Notes: generated by a model not told the origin, from the letters alone. A stretch of DNA of 64,000 nucleotides from Brevundimonas huaxiensis (GCF_014218725.1 NZ_JABBJE010000003.1:124001-188000); one strand, 5' to 3'. Shown: positions 9,686 to 18,539, counted from the first letter of the stretch. Made by a program: numbers and translations.

Positions 9686-10770
9686 TCGATACGCCCGTGT
9701 CGGAGGCCGCGCCGCCGCGCCGCCTGTCCTTCCTCGACCGCTGGCTGACGGCGTGGATCTTCGCCGCCATGGGTCTGGGCGTCGCCTTGGGAACCCTGGT
9801 TCCCGGCCTTCCCGCCTGGGTCGACAGCCTTTCGGTCGGCGCGACCAACATCCCGATCGCCATCGGTCTGATCCTGATGATGTACCCGCCGCTGGCCAGG
9901 GTCCGCTATGAGGCGCTGCCGCGCGTGTTCGCCGACAGGCGCGTGCTGGCCCTGTCCCTGTTCCAGAACTGGGTGCTGGGTCCGGTGCTGATGTTCGTCC
10001 TTGCGGTCATCTTCCTGCGCGATCAGCCCGAATACATGACCGGCGTCATCCTGATCGGCCTGGCGCGGTGCATCGCCATGGTGCTGGTCTGGAACCAGCT
10101 GGCGCGGGGCGACAACCAGTATGTGGCCGGGCTCGTCGCCTTCAACTCGATCTTCCAGATCCTGTTCTTCAGCCTCTACGCCTGGATCTTCCTGACGGTC
10201 CTGCCGCCGCTGTTCGGCCTGCAGGGCAGCGTGGTCGACGTCAGCGTCTGGACCATCGCCGGCGCCGTTCTGATCTACCTCGGCCTGCCGTTCCTGGCCG
10301 GCTTCCTGACCCGCCGCAGTCTGATCGCCCGCCGGGGCGCCGACTGGTACGAGCGCCGCTTCCTGCCGCGCATCGGGCCGATCACCCTGGTCGCCCTGCT
10401 GTTCACCATCGTGGTCATGTTCAGCCTCAAGGGCGGCGAGGTGGTGGCTCTTCCGCTCGACGCCCTGCGCATCGCCATTCCGCTGACCATCTACTTCCTC
10501 GTCATGTTCGTGGTCAGCTTCCTCCTGGGCAGGCTGATCGAGGCCGACTATCCGCGCACCACAGCCCTGGCCTTCACAGCGGCCTCGAACAATTTCGAAC
10601 TGGCCATCGCGGTGGCCATCGCCGCGTTCGGGCTGACCTCGCCGGTGGCCTTCGCGGCGGTCATCGGGCCGCTGGTCGAGGTGCCGGTGCTGATCCTGCT
10701 GGTGTCGGTCGCGCTGTGGATGGGCCGGCGCTGGTTCCCGGACACCGCCCCGCCGGCGGACGTCGTCTGA
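9682..10770 (+). CDS. ACR3-family arsenite efflux transporter
   Basis: 362 residues with about ten hydrophobic helices. [26 protein letters not shown] is the typical ACR3 start. The conserved [16 protein letters not shown] segment contains the transport-essential Cys in helix 4, and the [31 protein letters not shown] block is also family-typical. It exports As(III) as the anion across the inner membrane, driven by the proton gradient. It overlaps arsC by 4 bases and the acetyltransferase by 1 base. Often annotated arsB, but it belongs to the ACR3 group rather than the E. coli ArsB group. Confidence 0.93.
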   Translation: MIDTPVSEAAPPRRLSFLDRWLTAWIFAAMGLGVALGTLVPGLPAWVDSLSVGATNIPIAIGLILMMYPPLARVRYEALPRVFADRRVLALSLFQNWVLGPVLMFVLAVIFLRDQPEYMTGVILIGLARCIAMVLVWNQLARGDNQYVAGLVAFNSIFQILFFSLYAWIFLTVLPPLFGLQGSVVDVSVWTIAGAVLIYLGLPFLAGFLTRRSLIARRGADWYERRFLPRIGPITLVALLFTIVVMFSLKGGEVVALPLDALRIAIPLTIYFLVMFVVSFLLGRLIEADYPRTTALAFTAASNNFELAIAVAIAAFGLTSPVAFAAVIGPLVEVPVLILLVSVALWMGRRWFPDTAPPADVV

Positions 10771-11189
10771 TGATCGGGCTTCACCGCGTCGATGCAAACG
10801 ATTCCGGTCTGATCGCCGCGCTCAGAACCGAGGGCCTGCCGGACCCCGGCGCCGGCCGCTACTTCCGCGCCGACGACGACAGCGCCCTGGCCGGATACGT
10901 CGGCTTGGAAGGGCAGGGGCGGGACCTGCTGCTGCCCTCCCTGGTCGTATCCGCCCACAGGAAGGCGCAAGGCCTCGGAAGCCGCATCCTGACCGCCGCC
11001 GAAGCCGTGGCGAGCGACATGGGCGGGGAACGTCTTCACCTGCTCACCACGACGGCCGAGCCCTTCTTCATCCGGCGCGGCTTCGTCGCCGCCGATCGGG
11101 AGACCGCGCCCGAAGCGATCCGGCGAACCGGCGAGTTCACGGACATCTGCCCGGCCTCGGCCGCCTATCTCACCAAGGATCTCGGATGA
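10770..11189 (+). CDS. ArsN-type GNAT acetyltransferase
   Basis: 139 residues from ATG 10770, overlapping the ACR3 stop. A GNAT fold is indicated by [25 protein letters not shown], which contains the acetyl-CoA loop (H-R-x-x-G-x-G), and by the late [12 protein letters not shown] strand. ArsN proteins in ars operons acetylate organoarsenical compounds such as arsinothricin or related glutamate analogues. The acyl acceptor here cannot be read from sequence. The operon position between the pump and arsH supports an arsenic role. Confidence 0.8.
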   Translation: MIGLHRVDANDSGLIAALRTEGLPDPGAGRYFRADDDSALAGYVGLEGQGRDLLLPSLVVSAHRKAQGLGSRILTAAEAVASDMGGERLHLLTTTAEPFFIRRGFVAADRETAPEAIRRTGEFTDICPASAAYLTKDLG

Positions 11190-11941
11190 CCTTCGCGCGT
11201 CTGCGGCCGCTGCCGGATCCGGATCATCTGCCGGCCCTGGACGCGGCTTTTCTGTCGAGCGATCCGGCGGGCGGCCTGGGTCCGCACGACCACCCGCCAC
11301 GCATTCTTCTCCTGTACGGGTCGCTGCGCGAACGCTCCTACTCGCGGCTCTGCGTCGAGGAAGCGGCCCGCCTGCTGCAGCGCATGGGATGCGAGACCCG
11401 CATCTTCGACCCGTCCGACCTGCCCCTGCCGGGCGCGCCCGGCGACGACGACCATCCGGCGGTGCGCGAGTTGCGCGAGCACGCCCTGTGGTCGGAAGGC
11501 ATGGTCTGGTGCAGCCCGGAGCGGCACGGCCAGGTGTCCGGCCTGATGAAGCTGCAGGTCGACCATCTGCCGTTGAGCCTGGGCGGCATGCGCCCGACCC
11601 AAGGCCGGACGCTCGCGGTCATGCAGGTGTCGGGCGGCTCCCAGAGCTTCAACGCCGTCAACACCCTGCGCCTGCTGGGCCGCTGGATGCGGATGATCAC
11701 CATCCCCAACCAGTCCAGCGTGGCCAAGGCCTTCCAGGAGTTCGACGAGGCGGGGCGGATGAAGCCCTCGGCCTACTATGCGCGCATCGTCGATGTGATG
11801 GAGGAACTGGTGCGCTTCACCATCCTTGTCCGGCCCCACGCGTCCCAGCTCGTGGACCGCTATTCCGAGCGCAAGGCGGCCGGAATTCCGGTCGACGCCG
11901 CCGCCGATCTCCCGGCTATCGCCATCGCGCGTCAGGCTTGA
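11186..11941 (+). CDS. arsH: ArsH, NADPH-dependent FMN reductase
   Basis: 251 residues, normal length for ArsH. The flavodoxin-like motif [25 protein letters not shown] binds the FMN phosphate. [28 protein letters not shown] and [31 protein letters not shown] are near-diagnostic for ArsH. It oxidises trivalent methylated and aromatic arsenicals to less toxic pentavalent forms. It overlaps the arsN-like stop by ATGA and is the last gene of the ars operon; the gap that follows (11942-12128) holds paired palindromes. Confidence 0.94.
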   Translation: MTFARLRPLPDPDHLPALDAAFLSSDPAGGLGPHDHPPRILLLYGSLRERSYSRLCVEEAARLLQRMGCETRIFDPSDLPLPGAPGDDDHPAVRELREHALWSEGMVWCSPERHGQVSGLMKLQVDHLPLSLGGMRPTQGRTLAVMQVSGGSQSFNAVNTLRLLGRWMRMITIPNQSSVAKAFQEFDEAGRMKPSAYYARIVDVMEELVRFTILVRPHASQLVDRYSERKAAGIPVDAAADLPAIAIARQA

Positions 11942-11992
11942 GGCCGCGTCGGCGGCGGCTTGGGGCGTCGCGCGCTTGGCAAAGGTCGTAAG

Positions 11993-12048
11993 TCGCCACT
12001 TCTGGGGAAATAAGCTGGCGTCTTGGCGTAACTCGCCAGAAGTGGCGA
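11993..12048. repeat. Two 16-bp palindromes between arsH and the Fic gene
   Basis: 12033-12048 is TCGCCA-GAAG-TGGCGA, a perfect dyad. 11993-12008 is TCGCCA-CTTC-TGGGGA, the same dyad with one mismatch. The inner 13 bases of each are also inverted copies of each other. Both have operator geometry but sit between convergent genes; they might instead be a terminator or remnants of a lost promoter region. Confidence 0.55.
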
Positions 12049-12128
12049 ATTGCGATTCACCCTGTTGAGACCCGCTTCTTGAGCGGAGCCGCCCCGCCCA
12101 GAGTCCCGCCGGCGCCGTAGGAGGCCGC

Positions 12129-13238
12129 CTATCCTCGATCGACCAGGGAGTAGCTCGTGCTGCGCCCGCCGCCTTCATCCTTCACGAGGATGCCCCGATC
12201 CACCAGATCGTTGATGTCGCGCAAGGCCGTGTCGGGCGAGGACTTCGTCAGCGCCGCCCATTTGGTCGAGGTGAGCTTGCCTTCGAAGCCGTCGAGCAGC
12301 CGGTTGATGACCGTGCTCTGGCGCCCGCTCAACGTCTGACCGGCGAGCGCCTCCCAGAAGCGCGCCTTGCGCATCACATGGGTCAGGGTGGCTTCCGCGC
12401 CGTCGAACGCGCGATCGAGGCAGCCAAGGAACCAGTCCAGCCAGAGGGTCACGTCAAGCGCGCCTTTCTGGGTCGTCTCCAGGGTGGCGTAGTAGTCCTT
12501 GCGCTCCAGCCGGATCTGGGCGGACATGCTGTAGAAGCGCTGGGCGCTTTTCTCGGAGCGGGCGAGCGCCATGTCGGCGATCGCGCGTGCGATCCGGCCA
12601 TTCCCGTCGTCGAACGGGTGGATGGTCACGAACCACAGGTGAGCGATCGCGGCCTTGAGGACCGGATCCGTCCGCGGCTCGTCATTGAACCAGTCGAGGA
12701 ACACCCGCATCTCGTCCTGCACACGGGCGGCGGGCGGCGCTTCGTAGTGCACGCGCTCTCGTCCGAAAGGGCCCGAGACGACCTGCATCGGGCCGGAGTT
12801 CTCGTTGCGCCAGGCGCCGACGACGATCTTCGTCATGCCGCTGCGCCCGGTCGGAAACAGGGCGGCGTGCCAGGCGAACAGGCGGTCCTCGGTGAGCGGA
12901 GACGCAAAGTTCTGGGTCGCGTCGAGCATCATCTCGACCACGCCGTCGACGTTGCGGTCCGCAGGGGCGAGGGCTCCGATATCCATGCCGAGGCGGCGGG
13001 CGATCGAGGATCGCACCTGATCCTTGTCGAGCAGTTCGCCTTCGATTTCGCTGGACTTGAGGACGTCTTCGGTGAGGGTCTCGAGAACCGCTTCAGCGCG
13101 CAGGTCGAAGCCGAGCGTATGCATCCGGCCAAGTAGAAGGCCCTGGCGGTGACGGACCGCCGCGAGGCGCTCGGCGAGCGCGTCAGCGCGCCAGTCCAGA
13201 CGCGGCCAGCCTTCGATCTCGTGGATGTACTCCGCCAT
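12129..13238 (-). CDS. Fic-family AMPylase with DUF4172 domain and C-terminal winged helix
   Basis: 369 residues. A DUF4172-type N-terminal domain contains the motif SSEIEG (residues 62-67), which fits the S/T-x-x-x-E-G/N inhibitory helix of class II Fic proteins. The catalytic motif is HPFDDGNGRIAR with His207, matching HxFx(D/E)GNGRxxR completely. The C-terminal ~80 residues (TVINRLLDGFEGKLTSTKWAALTKSSPDTALRDINDLVDRGILV) form a winged helix. Fic enzymes transfer AMP or another nucleotide moiety to target hydroxyls; the inhibitory helix keeps them off until released. The DNA-binding domain and the repeats upstream suggest autoregulation. The target is unknown. Confidence 0.9.
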   Translation of the reverse strand: MAEYIHEIEGWPRLDWRADALAERLAAVRHRQGLLLGRMHTLGFDLRAEAVLETLTEDVLKSSEIEGELLDKDQVRSSIARRLGMDIGALAPADRNVDGVVEMMLDATQNFASPLTEDRLFAWHAALFPTGRSGMTKIVVGAWRNENSGPMQVVSGPFGRERVHYEAPPAARVQDEMRVFLDWFNDEPRTDPVLKAAIAHLWFVTIHPFDDGNGRIARAIADMALARSEKSAQRFYSMSAQIRLERKDYYATLETTQKGALDVTLWLDWFLGCLDRAFDGAEATLTHVMRKARFWEALAGQTLSGRQSTVINRLLDGFEGKLTSTKWAALTKSSPDTALRDINDLVDRGILVKDEGGGRSTSYSLVDRG

Positions 13239-13252
13239 TCACCGCACTCCTT

Positions 13253-13334
13253 GCGGAGAATATGGGCGTTATTCGCCGTAAGAGCAAGGCTATTCTCCGC
13301 GCATGGTGCGGAGAATAGGGAGCTTAATCTCCGC
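13253..13334 (-). promoter_or_regulatory. Repeat-rich operator upstream of the Fic gene
   Basis: A perfect 11-bp inverted repeat, CTATTCTCCGC (13290-13300) and GCGGAGAATAG (13308-13318), is flanked by two more half sites: GCGGAGAATAT at 13253-13263 and AATCTCCGC at 13326-13334. A weaker TTATTCGCCG lies at 13269-13278. The array occupies the promoter region just ahead of the Fic start. The likely binder is the winged helix of the Fic protein itself. Confidence 0.65.
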
Positions 13335-13484
13335 ACACCAAGGCTGGGCTCTCACAGCCATCGGCTGCAGCCCCGCATCTTTGGTATCCGCGGATCGTTC
13401 GGGTATCGGCGCCCTCGTGCCCAAGCGGCGCCGATATCCTTGCCGACGGGCCGCAGTCTGAGGGCCGCAGACGGAGACGGCCGC

Positions 13485-15416
13485 TCAAGAGGCCGGCCGC
13501 GCGCCCTTCGGCGTCCCATGCCGAGAGAAGCCGACCACGAGGATGGCGATCGTCAACAGCTGAACGGCGACGCCTTCGACGGTCGGATAGAGGCCGAGGA
13601 TCTCGATGCGGGGGATCCAGGCCAGGGGGTGGACATCGAGCCAGCCCGCCTCCTGCAGCGCCGCCACCCCCTTGCCGACCAGGACGACCGAGAGGACAGC
13701 CATGAGGATCGAGCTCAGGGAGAAGAACCGGCCGATCGGCAGGCGCTTGCTGTAGGCCAGCAGGGCCCAGGCCACCACGGCCAGGATCGCCACCGCCGTC
13801 AGGGCGCCGGCCAGCATGCCGACATGGCCGCCCTGGCTCCATATCGCCGCATAAAACAGGATGGTCTCGAACACTTCCCGGTAGACCACCACGAAGGCCA
13901 GCAGGAACAGGAACCAGGCCGACCGTTTGGACAGGGCGTGGGAGAGCTTGTCGCGGATATAGGTCTGCCAGGCGTCGGCGTGCGACTTGCCGTGCATCCA
14001 GATGCCGACCGAGACGAGCACGACGGCGGCCAGAAGCGAGCCGAAGCCCTCGGTGAGCTCCCGGCTGGCGCCGCTGATGGAGATGAAGAAGGTCGCGGCC
14101 GCCCAGGTGGCGCCGCCGGCGACCAGCGCGGCCACCCAGCCGCCGTGGACGTAGCGCAGCACCTCGGGGCGTTCGGCCTTCCTGAGGAAGGCGATCATCG
14201 CCACCACGATGAGCAGGGCCTCCAGGCCTTCGCGCAGCAGGATGGTGAAGGCGCCGAGGAAGCTGGCGAGATTGTCCGCCTCCTGGGGCGCGAGGGCCCG
14301 CTCGGCCGTGTCCAGCAGGGCGTTCGCACGCGCGACCCGGTCCGCGACCTCCCGGGCGGGCGCGCCCCGGCTGATCGAGACGCGCAGCTCGGTCATAGCG
14401 GTCTCGACCCGGCGCATCAGGGCGCTGTCCCGGGCGCCGAGGGCCGGCTCGATCGGCTCGACGCCGTCGAGGTAGGCGGACAGCGCCAGGTCCGTCGCCG
14501 CCTTGCGGTTGCCCCGGCGATAGGCCGCCTCGCTCTCCGCCAGGCGCGTCCGCGCCAGGGTCAGCGTCGATCCGGCCGGGCGCGCCGCCGCCTCGGGATG
14601 ACGCCGCAGATAGGCGGTCAGGGCTCGCGCCCGGGGTTCGCCGAGGCGGGTGGCCAGGTCGGCCGGCGTGGTCTGGGTGAGGGCGGCCAGGTCGGGGAAG
14701 GCCGCACGGACCGCGGGATCGCCGTCCCACAGGCGCTTGCCATCGGCGGCTTCGGCGTCGGTGAAGGCGAAGCGGCCGACATAGAAGGCCAGCGCCCAGC
14801 GGTCCTCGGCCGGAAGGTGCGAGAAGCTGGCCATCGCCGTGCCCTCCAGCCCCTGGTCGATCACCTGGTAGAGGCCGAAGACGCTGCGCTGGCGGGCGCG
14901 CTCCAGGTCGGCGAAGGCGATCGCCGGCGGGTCGAGCCCCTCGGCGCCCGGGCCGTCGGCGCGACCGGTCGCGCCGTGGCAGACAGCGCACTGCTCGGCA
15001 TAGAGGGCGGCGCCGCGAGCCAGGTCGGGCGGGAACGAAGGCGCCAGCGGGCTCGGATAGGCCGTCAGCACCGCGCCGGCCAGGGCCTTCGCCCGGGCGC
15101 CGACGACGGCCGGATCGGCCTTGTCCCGGATGGCCGCCTGCAGGCCCGCGGCGTCGCGCGCCAGAGCGGCCTTGGCCGGGTTGGCCGGCAGGGCGTCCAA
15201 ACGCGTCCGGATCTGGGTGCTGAACTCGATCATCTCGCCGTATTCGGCCGGGTTGACGATCTCGCCATCGGCCACAGCGCCGGCGTAGTCGACCGCCACA
15301 TAGTCGAGCAGCCGCCAGGCCACCTGGGCCTCCGAGGCGGACGGGGCCTGGGCGAGGGCGGGGCCAGCCAGCGCCATGGCGAACAGCAGGGCGAGCAGGT
15401 GGAACAGAGGACGCAT
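13485..15416 (-). CDS. FTR1-family metal permease fused to a cytochrome c domain (PbrT-like)
   Basis: 643 residues. A signal peptide (MRPLFHLLALLFAMALAGPALAQ) precedes a periplasmic region with a c-type haem motif CAVCH at residues 143-147. The C-terminal half has about seven membrane helices with the FTR1 signatures REGLEALL and REVFETIL, whose glutamates bind Fe(III). The same fused architecture and length occur in PbrT, the Pb(II)/Fe uptake protein of the pbr system, and in EfeU-like iron permeases. A MerR regulator with a three-cysteine site lies immediately upstream on the same strand. Iron uptake by oxidation-coupled permeation is the family role; lead or another metal as the cue is inference. 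Confidence 0.85.
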   Translation of the reverse strand: MRPLFHLLALLFAMALAGPALAQAPSASEAQVAWRLLDYVAVDYAGAVADGEIVNPAEYGEMIEFSTQIRTRLDALPANPAKAALARDAAGLQAAIRDKADPAVVGARAKALAGAVLTAYPSPLAPSFPPDLARGAALYAEQCAVCHGATGRADGPGAEGLDPPAIAFADLERARQRSVFGLYQVIDQGLEGTAMASFSHLPAEDRWALAFYVGRFAFTDAEAADGKRLWDGDPAVRAAFPDLAALTQTTPADLATRLGEPRARALTAYLRRHPEAAARPAGSTLTLARTRLAESEAAYRRGNRKAATDLALSAYLDGVEPIEPALGARDSALMRRVETAMTELRVSISRGAPAREVADRVARANALLDTAERALAPQEADNLASFLGAFTILLREGLEALLIVVAMIAFLRKAERPEVLRYVHGGWVAALVAGGATWAAATFFISISGASRELTEGFGSLLAAVVLVSVGIWMHGKSHADAWQTYIRDKLSHALSKRSAWFLFLLAFVVVYREVFETILFYAAIWSQGGHVGMLAGALTAVAILAVVAWALLAYSKRLPIGRFFSLSSILMAVLSVVLVGKGVAALQEAGWLDVHPLAWIPRIEILGLYPTVEGVAVQLLTIAILVVGFSRHGTPKGARPAS

Positions 15417-15472
15417 GGGAAACCTAGTTGTGAGCGGCTCGCATTAGCATTCGCGCCGCGAGACTGTCGCGC

Positions 15473-15907
15473 TCAAAGCGACGCCGGGTGATCGTGCAGG
15501 GCTTCGATCACCTTGCAGGCCGAGACCCGGCCACCGGCGCATTCCGCCGTCATCCGCGAGAGCTCGCCTTGCAGCGCCCTGAGCTGGGCGATCTTCTGCT
15601 TCACCTCGGCCAGGTGGCGTTCGGCGATGACGTTCGCCTCGGCGCAGGGCCGGTCCGGGTGATCGGACAGGTCCAGCAGGGAGCGGATCGAGTCCAGGTC
15701 GAAGCCCAGCTGGCGTGCATGCCGGATGAAGGACAGGCGGCGCTCCGCCGCGTCGTCATACATGCGCCGGTCGCTGGCGGTGCGCGGCGGCGCGGGAAGC
15801 AGGCCGATCTCTTCATAGAAGCGGATTGTCGGAACCTTGACGCCGGTGGCGGCGGCGAGCTTGCCGATCGGGCGCAGGCCCGATGAAGCCCGGCACCCTG
15901 GCGCCAC
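15473..15907 (-). CDS. MerR-family metal-responsive regulator (PbrR/MerR-like)
   Basis: 144 residues from GTG 15907. The MerR winged helix is clear (PIGKLAAATGVKVPTIRFYEEIGLLPAPPRTASDRRMYDD), followed by a dimerisation coil. Cysteines at residues 88, 123 and 131 have spacing 35 and 8, close to the 35 and 9 of the three-cysteine sites in MerR and PbrR, so a thiophilic divalent metal such as Pb(II) or Hg(II) is expected as ligand. It lies 56 bases upstream of the FTR1 fusion gene and 13 bases downstream of the lipoprotein gene, all on one strand. Which metal it senses cannot be decided from sequence. Confidence 0.88.
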   Translation of the reverse strand: MAPGCRASSGLRPIGKLAAATGVKVPTIRFYEEIGLLPAPPRTASDRRMYDDAAERRLSFIRHARQLGFDLDSIRSLLDLSDHPDRPCAEANVIAERHLAEVKQKIAQLRALQGELSRMTAECAGGRVSACKVIEALHDHPASL

Positions 15908-15920
15908 AAAGCCGTTCGAG

Positions 15921-16469
15921 TCAGTCGGCCCGCCGAAGCGGCGGCAGATCGATCGATCGATAAATTTGTTCGACCGTCGCGCAGCTGGCTTCGTCCCGGC
16001 AATGGCCGGTCGCGCCTAGCTCCATGCCATTAGCGGCGGCGGGCGCGGACTGCAGGGTCGGTACATCCGGCAGTCTCACCCTGAGACGAAGCGTTCGCCC
16101 GCCGGCAAATGCGTCTTGCGCATCGTGCCGAACCAAGTCGGCGTTCCGGCCGTCAACCAGAACGGTCTCTTTCGACCAGCCCGTCCGGCCCAAGGCACCT
16201 TCCGGGAAGCCGACCTGAGGCCGGTATTCGAAGGTGATTTCGGAGGACCCGTCGCCGACGGCGATGAAGCTCGGGTCGACCACGCCGGGCGGCTTCGGTA
16301 TTTCCCGGAAACCAGGGGGGAGGGCGATCTCACAGCAACGGTCGAAGGTTATGGTGCGCCATTCCGGCGGGGTGATCGAGCCGCCTTCCGGTTCCTGTTC
16401 GCAGCCGCTGAGCAGAACCAGGGCGGTCGACGCCAGGGCAGGGACGACGACCGACCATCTAGCGCGCAC
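15921..16469 (-). CDS. Predicted lipoprotein of unknown function
   Basis: 182 residues from GTG 16469, with GGAGG 12 bases upstream; a longer in-frame form starting at 16532 lies inside the protease gene and is less likely. The N-terminus (RARWSVVVPALASTALVLLSGCEQEPEGG) is a lipoprotein signal with lipobox LLSGC. The mature part contains paired cysteines (DRCCEIALPPGF), a repeated-strand-like region and a further Cys pair (GHCRDEASCATVE) that could form a disulfide. It overlaps the 3' end of the matrixin gene by 11 bases, so the two are probably coexpressed at the cell surface. I do not recognise a family. Confidence 0.7.
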   Translation of the reverse strand: MRARWSVVVPALASTALVLLSGCEQEPEGGSITPPEWRTITFDRCCEIALPPGFREIPKPPGVVDPSFIAVGDGSSEITFEYRPQVGFPEGALGRTGWSKETVLVDGRNADLVRHDAQDAFAGGRTLRLRVRLPDVPTLQSAPAAANGMELGATGHCRDEASCATVEQIYRSIDLPPLRRAD

Positions 16470-17064
16470 CGTACTGCCTCCGAAGCTCGAGCGTCTCGGC
16501 CGAACAGGGGCGCGTCCTTGGATCCCCCGCATAGGTGCCGTAGCTCATGACGCAGCTATAGTCGCCATGGTGACCGAAGCCGAGCGCATGACCGAGTTCG
16601 TGAAGCGCCACGTATTCGTAGCTGTAGCGCGTCGATGAAACCCCGCCGGAGTGCGGGCACTGCAGATCCCCGTCTGCCGTATAGTAGCTGCCGTTCCAGA
16701 ACAGCATCTGGTCGTTGATCCCGATCCAGGCCGAATTCATGGTCGTTCCTGTGCTGGGGTAGCGCGTGGTCTGGCCCGGCACGGACGGTGACAGCCGCTG
16801 GGGGGCGAAGGTTACGCGGCCAGTATAGGCCTGATAGTCGGTCTGGTAATTTTGCGAAGACCATCCGTAGTTCCACAGCGACCCTTGGCCATTCCAGGTG
16901 GAGATCGCCCTCTGGGTGGCCGGATCGCAGGCGGGCGGAAGGTCGACGTGAATAAAGACCTGGGCCGACGGAGAGGCCCATTTCCGCTCCATGGGCGGCG
17001 TCTGGGCGAGCGCCGGTGCGGTCGCCAGGGTCAGGCACGAGGCGAGGGTGACGAGCGTCTTCAT
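16459..17064 (-). CDS. Secreted matrixin-type zinc metalloprotease
   Basis: 201 residues with a cleavable signal peptide (MKTLVTLASCLTLATAPALAQ). The zinc motif HELGHALGFGHH matches HExxHxxGxxH of metzincins, and the Met-turn appears as SCVMSYGTY. The upstream strand region (VFIHVDLPPACDPATQRAISTWNG) fits the start of a matrixin catalytic domain. There is no visible pro-domain with a cysteine switch, which is usual for short bacterial members. It should be exported and act outside the cytoplasm; the substrate is unknown. Its neighbours are a lipoprotein downstream and an uncharacterised protein upstream, with 13 bases between the latter and this start. Confidence 0.88.
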   Translation of the reverse strand: MKTLVTLASCLTLATAPALAQTPPMERKWASPSAQVFIHVDLPPACDPATQRAISTWNGQGSLWNYGWSSQNYQTDYQAYTGRVTFAPQRLSPSVPGQTTRYPSTGTTMNSAWIGINDQMLFWNGSYYTADGDLQCPHSGGVSSTRYSYEYVALHELGHALGFGHHGDYSCVMSYGTYAGDPRTRPCSAETLELRRQYGAR

Positions 17065-17077
17065 TCGGAACTCCGGG

Positions 17078-17773
17078 TTAAAGACCTGCGGCGGTTCGGG
17101 CCGCGGCCAGCGAGCCGACGGGCGGCTGACCGATCACGGTCGGCAGCAACTGCTCGCCCCTCACGACGAAACCCGGCAGCAGCTGGGCATAGGCGCCTGT
17201 TCGCGGTGAACGCCCCGCTTCCGCGACGAGTTGTTCGTAATAGTCTCGCGAGAGCAGCAGCAGGAACCGGTCGCCGGCTTCCGGGCGCAGATCGGTGCTC
17301 ACATCCATGTCCGCGCCGGAAACCTGGCGTACAACGAAGTCGGCGCCCGCTGGCAGGTCTCCCTTCAGGCTTTCGACGACGCGGAAACCGATAGAAGATC
17401 CGAACCCGTCGCCGCCGTCGGCTTGACGCGCCTGCACCGCCTCGGCGACGACGACAACGGGAGCCAGGGTCGCCTGCTGGGCGAAAGTCGCTTCCCCCCG
17501 AATGGCGGCGGACGCCGCTTCGAAGAGATCGACCCCGCGAGCGCGCAGCCGCCGCACGTCGCTGGGATTGGCCCCGGCGGCGACTAGGAGGTGAATGCTT
17601 TCCGTTGTCAGGGTGCTCTCCAGCCGCTCTCGCGTAGCTCCTTGGCGTCCCAGCCCAGGCGGACTTATGCGTGACGAGGCGAGCAGCGCGCGAAACTGCC
17701 CGTCCCTGCCGGAAAGTCCGCGTCTGGCGAAGGCGTTCTCCCGACCGCGCTGCCGTTCGGCTGTCCGCGCCAA
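17078..17773 (-). CDS. Uncharacterised exported-looking protein, start uncertain
   Basis: 231 residues are counted from a TTG at 17773, but the same frame stays open up to a stop at about 17928. That upstream part reads like a signal peptide (WSLGGFAFASVAYSPPAG) yet has no ATG or GTG; the only nearby ATG (17925-17927) is one base out of frame. Either a CTG or other weak start is used, or a single-base change has separated the start from the body. The body holds VVVAEAVQARQ and VVESLKGDLPAGADFVVRQVSG, which resemble the beta-rich repeat of proteins of unknown function placed next to matrixins. It precedes the protease gene by 13 bases. Confidence 0.55.
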   Translation of the reverse strand: MARTAERQRGRENAFARRGLSGRDGQFRALLASSRISPPGLGRQGATRERLESTLTTESIHLLVAAGANPSDVRRLRARGVDLFEAASAAIRGEATFAQQATLAPVVVVAEAVQARQADGGDGFGSSIGFRVVESLKGDLPAGADFVVRQVSGADMDVSTDLRPEAGDRFLLLLSRDYYEQLVAEAGRSPRTGAYAQLLPGFVVRGEQLLPTVIGQPPVGSLAAARTAAGL

Positions 17774-17972
17774 GAAAGCCTCGACCGGGTTGGCTACGGC
17801 AGCCGGTCTCCCGACGCCCGGCGGCTGGGCGTCGCTCGCCCCCGAGGGCGCGGTCTGGCTGCCGGCTGGAGGGCTGTAGGCGACGGACGCAAACGCGAAG
17901 CCTCCCAGGCTCCACCGTTCGGAACATCAGTTCAACGCCCGGGTTTGATTCCGATCAGCCAAGGAGCCCCTG

Positions 17973-18386
17973 ATGCAAATCCAACCGATGATCAGCACCC
18001 ATCCGGACGTGCGCGGCTGCGTCAATGACAGCCTTGTTCGCGCGATCGAGGCGGCCTACGGCTGCGCCGCCGTGTGCCGCATCTGCGCCGACGCCTGCCT
18101 CGCCGAGGAGATGGTGAGGGATCTGACCCAGTGCATCCGCCTCGATCTCGACTGCGCGGATGTCTGCTTGGCCACGGCAGGCCTCGCCGCGCGGCGCGCC
18201 GGCAGCAACGAGGCCTTGATCAAACGCATGCTCGAAACCTGCGCCGAGATTTGCACCGATTGCGCTGTCGAATGCGAGAAGCACGCGGAGATGCATGAGC
18301 ATTGCCGCATCTGCGCCGATGAATGCCGCCGCTGCGAAGGCGCCTGCCGGGCGGCCGAGGCCTCGATCACGCCTTCGCGCCACTGA
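17973..18386 (+). CDS. Csp-type cysteine-rich copper storage protein
   Basis: 137 residues with 17 cysteines spaced along four helices (GCAAVCRICADACLAEEM, TCAEICTDCAVECEKHAE, HCRICADECRRCEGAC). This is the four-helix bundle pattern of the copper storage proteins Csp1/Csp3 (DUF326), which line the bundle core with Cys thiolates that hold many Cu(I) ions. No signal peptide is seen, so it should be the cytosolic Csp3 type. A GGAG ribosome site lies just ahead of the ATG. It is transcribed divergently from the protease cluster and lies ahead of mntP. Confidence 0.9.
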   Translation: MQIQPMISTHPDVRGCVNDSLVRAIEAAYGCAAVCRICADACLAEEMVRDLTQCIRLDLDCADVCLATAGLAARRAGSNEALIKRMLETCAEICTDCAVECEKHAEMHEHCRICADECRRCEGACRAAEASITPSRH

Positions 18387-18539
18387 GGCGAACGTCGTCG
18401 CCAAGGCTTGGCCCGACACGTGCTGGACGATGTCCGTCGCCCAAGCACCCTCGCCCGGGCCGGTGATCTCAACAAGCGCACGATCATGATGCGTCGTCTT
18501 GTCGATGGACCTCTGTACGCAACGCCGGCTAGAAGGCCG

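Noticed and set aside
13149..15491. 780-codon plus-strand frame over the FTR1 fusion
   Set aside because: Low-complexity Arg/Gly/Gln-rich shadow of a gene with clear FTR1 and haem motifs.
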